From an uncultured Alphaproteobacteria bacterium (GTDB lineage Bacteria > Pseudomonadota > Alphaproteobacteria > Rhizobiales > Aestuariivirgaceae): DNA of 64,000 nucleotides. Below, one piece after another: positions 61,047-64,000 of the stretch. Position numbers and translations under genes: made by a program. Each line of letters opens with the position of its first letter. Positions within the stretch are counted from its first letter, which is position 1. The DNA is taken from assembly GCA_937873445.1 (NCBI GenBank), contig CALMWF010000008.1, positions 124,001 to 188,000 on the forward strand, written 5' to 3'. The notes under the pieces are model-generated. The model was not told the DNA's origin. It ran no database searches and saw nothing but the letters and a program-made list of their open reading frames with translations.

Positions 61047-63073
61047 AGCCACACCGCCGCCAGCAGAAGCAGAATGATCAGCGCACTGAACATCATCATC
61101 AGATTGGCGCGGATCGACAGGAACTGGATGGCGTTGAGCCGCGCCGAAACCGCCACCAGCCATTGCGCCGGCGCGGCATAAAGCCAGTTCCACACATAGT
61201 CGGTGAACCACACGGTGAGGCGGGCAGGGCGCAGATCGCCCGGTGGCGGCATGTCCACCTCCTCGCGCACCCCGAACACCGACGTTGCATAGACGCGGCG
61301 GATGGGCTGCGACAGGCTGGAGGCCGTGTATTGGGTCAGCGGTGACGGGTCGGGGAAGCCGCAATCCCAGGCGGGCGCGAGCCGCGTTTTCCGCCCCGAC
61401 AGCCAGTGCACCAGCATGGAAGTGAGCGTGCCGGAAATGAGCAGGAACACGGCAATGGTGGGCGCGTCATAGATCGACCGGTCAGCCGAAAAGGCGACCA
61501 GTGAAAAGGCAGTCGGTCCGGTGCCGGTGCCGGGCAGGGCCGCCCCTGCCAGCCGCTGCAGAATGGGCTGCAGCATGGCCACCGTCACATCGCCGAACAG
61601 GCCGCCATAGGCGCAGAGCAGCGCCAGCAGCGCCATGGCCATAAGCTGCGGCCGGCTGGTTTCGTGGGCCACGGCGGCCTGGCCGCTGCGGGGCCGGCCG
61701 AGGAAGGTGATGCCATAGACGCGCACGAAGGTGGCCGCCGCCAGCGCCGCCGCCAGTGCCAGCATGGCGCCCACGGCGGGCGACATGAAGCGCAGCACCG
61801 CCTCCGGCAGCACCGGCCCCGCCAGCACCGCCTGGAACAGCAGCCACTCCGACACGAAGCCGTTGAACGGCGGCAGCGCCGAGATCGACAGCGTGCCGAC
61901 GAGGAACAATGCCGCCGTCACCGGCATGCGGTGAATGAGGCCGCCGAGATGGTCAAAGCTGCGCCGGCCGGTGGCGTGCAGCACCGCCCCCGCGCCGAGG
62001 AACAGCAGCGACTTGAACCACGAGTGGTTGAGGGCATGCAGCAGGCCCGCCGCCAGCGCCACGGCGGCAGCGGCAGTATAACCGCCTGACTTGAAGGCCA
62101 GCGCCAGGCCAAGGGCAACGAAGATGATGCCGATATTCTCCACCGTGGAATAGGCCAGAACCCGCTTCAGGTCGCAGTCCAGCACCGCATAGAGCAGGCC
62201 CAGCACCGCCGTGGCGGCGCCCAGAATGAGGAAGGGCAGCGCCCACCACCAGGCGGGCGTGCCAAGCAGGTCAAACACCACGCGGATGATGGCATATATC
62301 GCCACCTTGGTCATGACGCCGCTCATCAGCGCCGAGACATGGCTGGGCGCGGCAGGGTGGGCCAGCGGCAGCCAGGCATGGAGCGGTGCAATGCCGGCCT
62401 TGGACCCCGCCCCCGCCAGTGTGGCGGCCAGAATGACGGCACTGGCCAGCGGGCCATAGCTGGTGGAGCGCATGGCCGCGAAGTCATAGGTGCCCGAGGC
62501 ACCCGCCAGCGTGCCGAAGGCAAAGAGCAGGGCGGCCGTGCCCATGGCCGCCATCACCAGATAGACATGACCGGCATGGCGCGCCGCGGCGTCGTCATGG
62601 CGCGCCACCACCAGCGCCCATGAGGTGAGCGACATGAGTTCCCAGAAGAACAGGAAGGAGAACGCATCGCCCGCCAGCACCACCAGATTCATGGCGGCCG
62701 CGAAGATGGCAAAGAACGGCTCGATTCGGGGTGAGAGGTCGCGGGCCCGGTCCAGCCCGATGCCATAGAGCGCGGTGGCCGCCACGCCGCCATTGATAAT
62801 GAGCCCGAAGAAGGCCGACAGCGTGTCGAGACTGATGTGCAGGCCGATCACCGGCAGCCCGATGGGCAGCACCAGTCCCTGGTGATGATTGGCCAGAACC
62901 CCCCACAGATTTGCCGCCGCCCCGATCAGGGCGGCCACCAGCGCCAGGGGATAGACGGAAGCCAGGGCGGCGCGGCTGCGGTGCAGGGTGGCGGCCAGCC
63001 CCGCCGCCAGCACGTAGAGCGCAATGGCGACGGCCAGACCGCCCAGCGGCCACTCCAGCCCCGCCGGGATCAC
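61043..63073 (-). CDS. hyfB: HyfB/NuoL-like antiporter-type membrane subunit
   Basis: The 676-residue protein, of about the size of E. coli HyfB, has 15 or so helices. Key features: FWELMSLTSWALV (helix 5 Glu), AGSKAGIAPLHAWLPLAHPAAPSHVSALMSGVMTK (helix 7-8 Lys region), and a C-terminal segment with PLTQYTASSLSQPIRRVYATSVFG typical of HyfB/HycC. It starts with GTG at 63073 behind AAGAGGTG and is the first gene of the unit. Ion-pumping residues look intact. Confidence 0.93.
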   Translation of the reverse strand: MIPAGLEWPLGGLAVAIALYVLAAGLAATLHRSRAALASVYPLALVAALIGAAANLWGVLANHHQGLVLPIGLPVIGLHISLDTLSAFFGLIINGGVAATALYGIGLDRARDLSPRIEPFFAIFAAAMNLVVLAGDAFSFLFFWELMSLTSWALVVARHDDAAARHAGHVYLVMAAMGTAALLFAFGTLAGASGTYDFAAMRSTSYGPLASAVILAATLAGAGSKAGIAPLHAWLPLAHPAAPSHVSALMSGVMTKVAIYAIIRVVFDLLGTPAWWWALPFLILGAATAVLGLLYAVLDCDLKRVLAYSTVENIGIIFVALGLALAFKSGGYTAAAAVALAAGLLHALNHSWFKSLLFLGAGAVLHATGRRSFDHLGGLIHRMPVTAALFLVGTLSISALPPFNGFVSEWLLFQAVLAGPVLPEAVLRFMSPAVGAMLALAAALAAATFVRVYGITFLGRPRSGQAAVAHETSRPQLMAMALLALLCAYGGLFGDVTVAMLQPILQRLAGAALPGTGTGPTAFSLVAFSADRSIYDAPTIAVFLLISGTLTSMLVHWLSGRKTRLAPAWDCGFPDPSPLTQYTASSLSQPIRRVYATSVFGVREEVDMPPPGDLRPARLTVWFTDYVWNWLYAAPAQWLVAVSARLNAIQFLSIRANLMMMFSALIILLLLAAVWL

Positions 63074-63097
63074 GTCCGCACCTCTTCATGTCTCATG

Positions 63098-63115
63098 ACA
63101 GTCAAAACAGTCAAA
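63098..63115. promoter_or_regulatory. Tandem nine-base direct repeat upstream of hyfB
   Basis: ACAGTCAAA occurs twice with no spacer (63098-63106, 63107-63115), reading TTTGACTGT twice on the hyf strand, 25 bases before the hyfB start. It is too close to the start to be a simple -35 box, so a repressor or activator site is more likely. A seven-pair stem (CCTGTCC 63146-63152, GGACAGG 63161-63167) lies just beyond. The rest of the gap to the LysM gene (63168-63368) shows nothing I can name. Confidence 0.4.
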
Positions 63116-63368
63116 CTGCCGCCCGTTCTGGCTGAGCGCCCCAGCCCTGTCCCGGCCACCGGACAGGCCCGATGATTCCGCACACATCATAGTGCTAAAC
63201 CGTCAGTTCCGGGCTGTAAATTCAAAACCCCGGCAGGCGGCTGCGCAGCCGACATTTTGTCACTTGCACCACCATTTTGGCAATGGAACAGTCAGGGCGA
63301 GCGTGCCGGGCTGCTCCGAAAGGACTGGCCCCTGTGGGGTGAGACAGAACCGAGTTCAAGAGGATGCT

Positions 63369-63764
63369 ATGAGGATACTGACCCCCATGGCGGTTATGGC
63401 GATTTCCGCCCTCGCGCTGACCGTCGGCAAACCGCCGCTGGCTGCCGAGGCAGGCGTCGTCATTCCCCCGCCCCCCTTCATGATGCAGCACAACGGATTT
63501 CTGGGTCCGGTGCCGCCGCCGCCCTTCATGACCGCGCCCGACCGGCAGATCAAACAGAACCTGATTCCGCCGCCCCCGGCAGCGGTGGGCAAGGCTTTGC
63601 CCTTCACTCTGGCTGGCCATTATGTGGTTCAGAAGGGCGACAATTTCTGGAAGCTGGCCAAGCGCTTCTATGGCAAGGGCGACCTTTGGGAAAAAATCGC
63701 CGCCGCCAACCCCGGCAAGAAGGCCAGGGATCTGCAGATCGGCGACACGCTCTTCATTCCCTGA
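63369..63764 (+). CDS. Exported LysM-domain protein
   Basis: The 131-residue protein has a signal peptide (about 1-26), a Pro-rich region with a repeated PPPPFM motif (IPPPPFMMQ and VPPPPFMTA, about 31-56), and one LysM domain at the C-terminus (HYVVQKGDNFWKLAKRFYGKGDLWEKIAAANP to IGDTLFIP). LysM binds peptidoglycan, so it probably sits on the cell wall. There is no catalytic domain. I chose the ATG at 63369; the open frame upstream carries no signal. It stands alone, divergent from the hyf unit. Confidence 0.88.
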   Translation: MRILTPMAVMAISALALTVGKPPLAAEAGVVIPPPPFMMQHNGFLGPVPPPPFMTAPDRQIKQNLIPPPPAAVGKALPFTLAGHYVVQKGDNFWKLAKRFYGKGDLWEKIAAANPGKKARDLQIGDTLFIP

Positions 63765-63790
63765 GGCGTGATCCGGATCGGAACCCCGAT

Positions 63791-63819
63791 GCGGCGGCGA
63801 ATGCACACTTCGCCGCCGC
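63791..63819 (+). terminator. Strong stem-loop after the LysM gene
   Basis: GCGGCGGCGAA (63791-63801) pairs perfectly with TTCGCCGCCGC (63809-63819), 11 pairs, around a seven-base loop, 26 bases after the stop. No T-run follows, so termination may need help, but the stem is among the strongest in the window. Confidence 0.7.
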
Positions 63820-63961
63820 CGTCCTGTCACGTCATCCCCGTGGATCACGACACTCCCAAGGCTTCCCGGGGCAAGTGGAAAGTGACTATCCAAATATGAT
63901 CTTAAGTCATTACTTTTGTTAGAAGATCCTGCGCTTTCAAATTGTCGCGGCTGGCCTTTTA

Positions 63962-63975
63962 TTGATTTATGTCAA
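63962..63975 (+). promoter_or_regulatory. FNR/FixK-type box near the right edge
   Basis: TTGATTTATGTCAA matches the FNR-family consensus TTGAT-N4-ATCAA with one change (TTGAT-N4-GTCAA). It lies in AT-rich DNA (63880-64000) with no gene, so it most likely controls a gene beyond the window, on either strand. The Crp/Fnr regulator at 6508-7182 has the E-x-x-S-R recognition helix suited to such sites. Confidence 0.7.
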
Positions 63976-64000
63976 CCCCGATAGGGTGTGTTTCACATAA

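Noticed and set aside
1-64000. CRISPR arrays, tRNA or rRNA genes, insertion sequences
   Set aside because: No regularly spaced repeats with unique spacers, no cloverleaf-like sequence and no transposase-like gene was noticed. The tandem repeats found are all inside coding regions except the short hyf repeat.

Overview
The window is GC-rich, densely packed with genes and typical of a metabolically versatile Alphaproteobacterium. I infer the class from the hupSLC-D-F-G-H-I-J-K-R-T-U-V gene order, the compact opgGH locus and the FadB domain order; I cannot name a species. No rRNA, tRNA, IS element, prophage or CRISPR array is visible.

Layout. (1) 1-3.6 kb: the end of a copper/nitrous-oxide-type locus (an unidentified partial gene, nosL, a NosY-like permease), a TlpA-like thioredoxin plus SCO copper chaperone on the minus strand, and a BASS-family carrier. 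(2) 3.8-7.2 kb: a large membrane sensor (hemerythrin, NIT, HAMP, PAS and a degenerate histidine kinase) translationally overlapped with a Crp/Fnr-type regulator. (3) 7.2-12.2 kb, minus strand: osmoregulated periplasmic glucan operon opgG-opgH-sulfatase-like transferase. (4) 12.7-22.0 kb: fatty-acid beta-oxidation operon (SCP2, fadD, merR, fadA, fadB, acyl-CoA dehydrogenase, thioesterase, SDR), with a palindromic MerR-type operator at its promoter. (5) 22.1-25.1 kb: a non-canonical cbb3-type oxidase module whose subunit I carries a CcoS-like N-terminus and in which a c4-like diheme cytochrome stands where CcoP would be. (6) 25.5-34.4 kb: a probable operon of unknown function with an SCP2-like protein, RND adaptor and pump (the pump has a repeat-bearing basic tail), four exported low-complexity Gly/Pro/Tyr/Met-rich proteins, a TPR protein and a membrane coiled-coil protein. 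(7) 34.4-42.6 kb: pyruvate carboxylase, a glycine-betaine-type ABC transporter, a small periplasmic protein and an FTR1 iron permease. (8) 42.8-56.0 kb: a complete hup region encoding an uptake [NiFe]-hydrogenase with the six-Cys proximal-cluster signature of O2-tolerant enzymes, its maturation proteins, the HupR/HupT two-component pair and the H2-sensing hydrogenase HupUV; a sigma-54 promoter and an upstream palindrome precede hupS. (9) 56.0-63.1 kb, minus strand: a six-gene hyfBCEFGI-type membrane complex whose large subunit lacks the NiFe cysteines and which has no ferredoxin-like subunit here. (10) 63.4-64 kb: a LysM protein, then an FNR-type box facing the window edge.

Together the genes describe an organism that adjusts respiration to oxygen, nitrogen oxides and hydrogen: H2 oxidation feeds a quinone pool through HupC, H2 sensing by HupUV-HupT-HupR can drive the sigma-54 promoter, and the nos remnants, the hemerythrin/NIT sensor, the cbb3-like oxidase and the FNR box all point to micro-oxic or denitrifying life. 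The least explained parts are the sensor pseudokinase/Crp pair, the RND plus low-complexity-protein operon, the CcoS-CcoN fusion and the NiFe-less Hyf complex.
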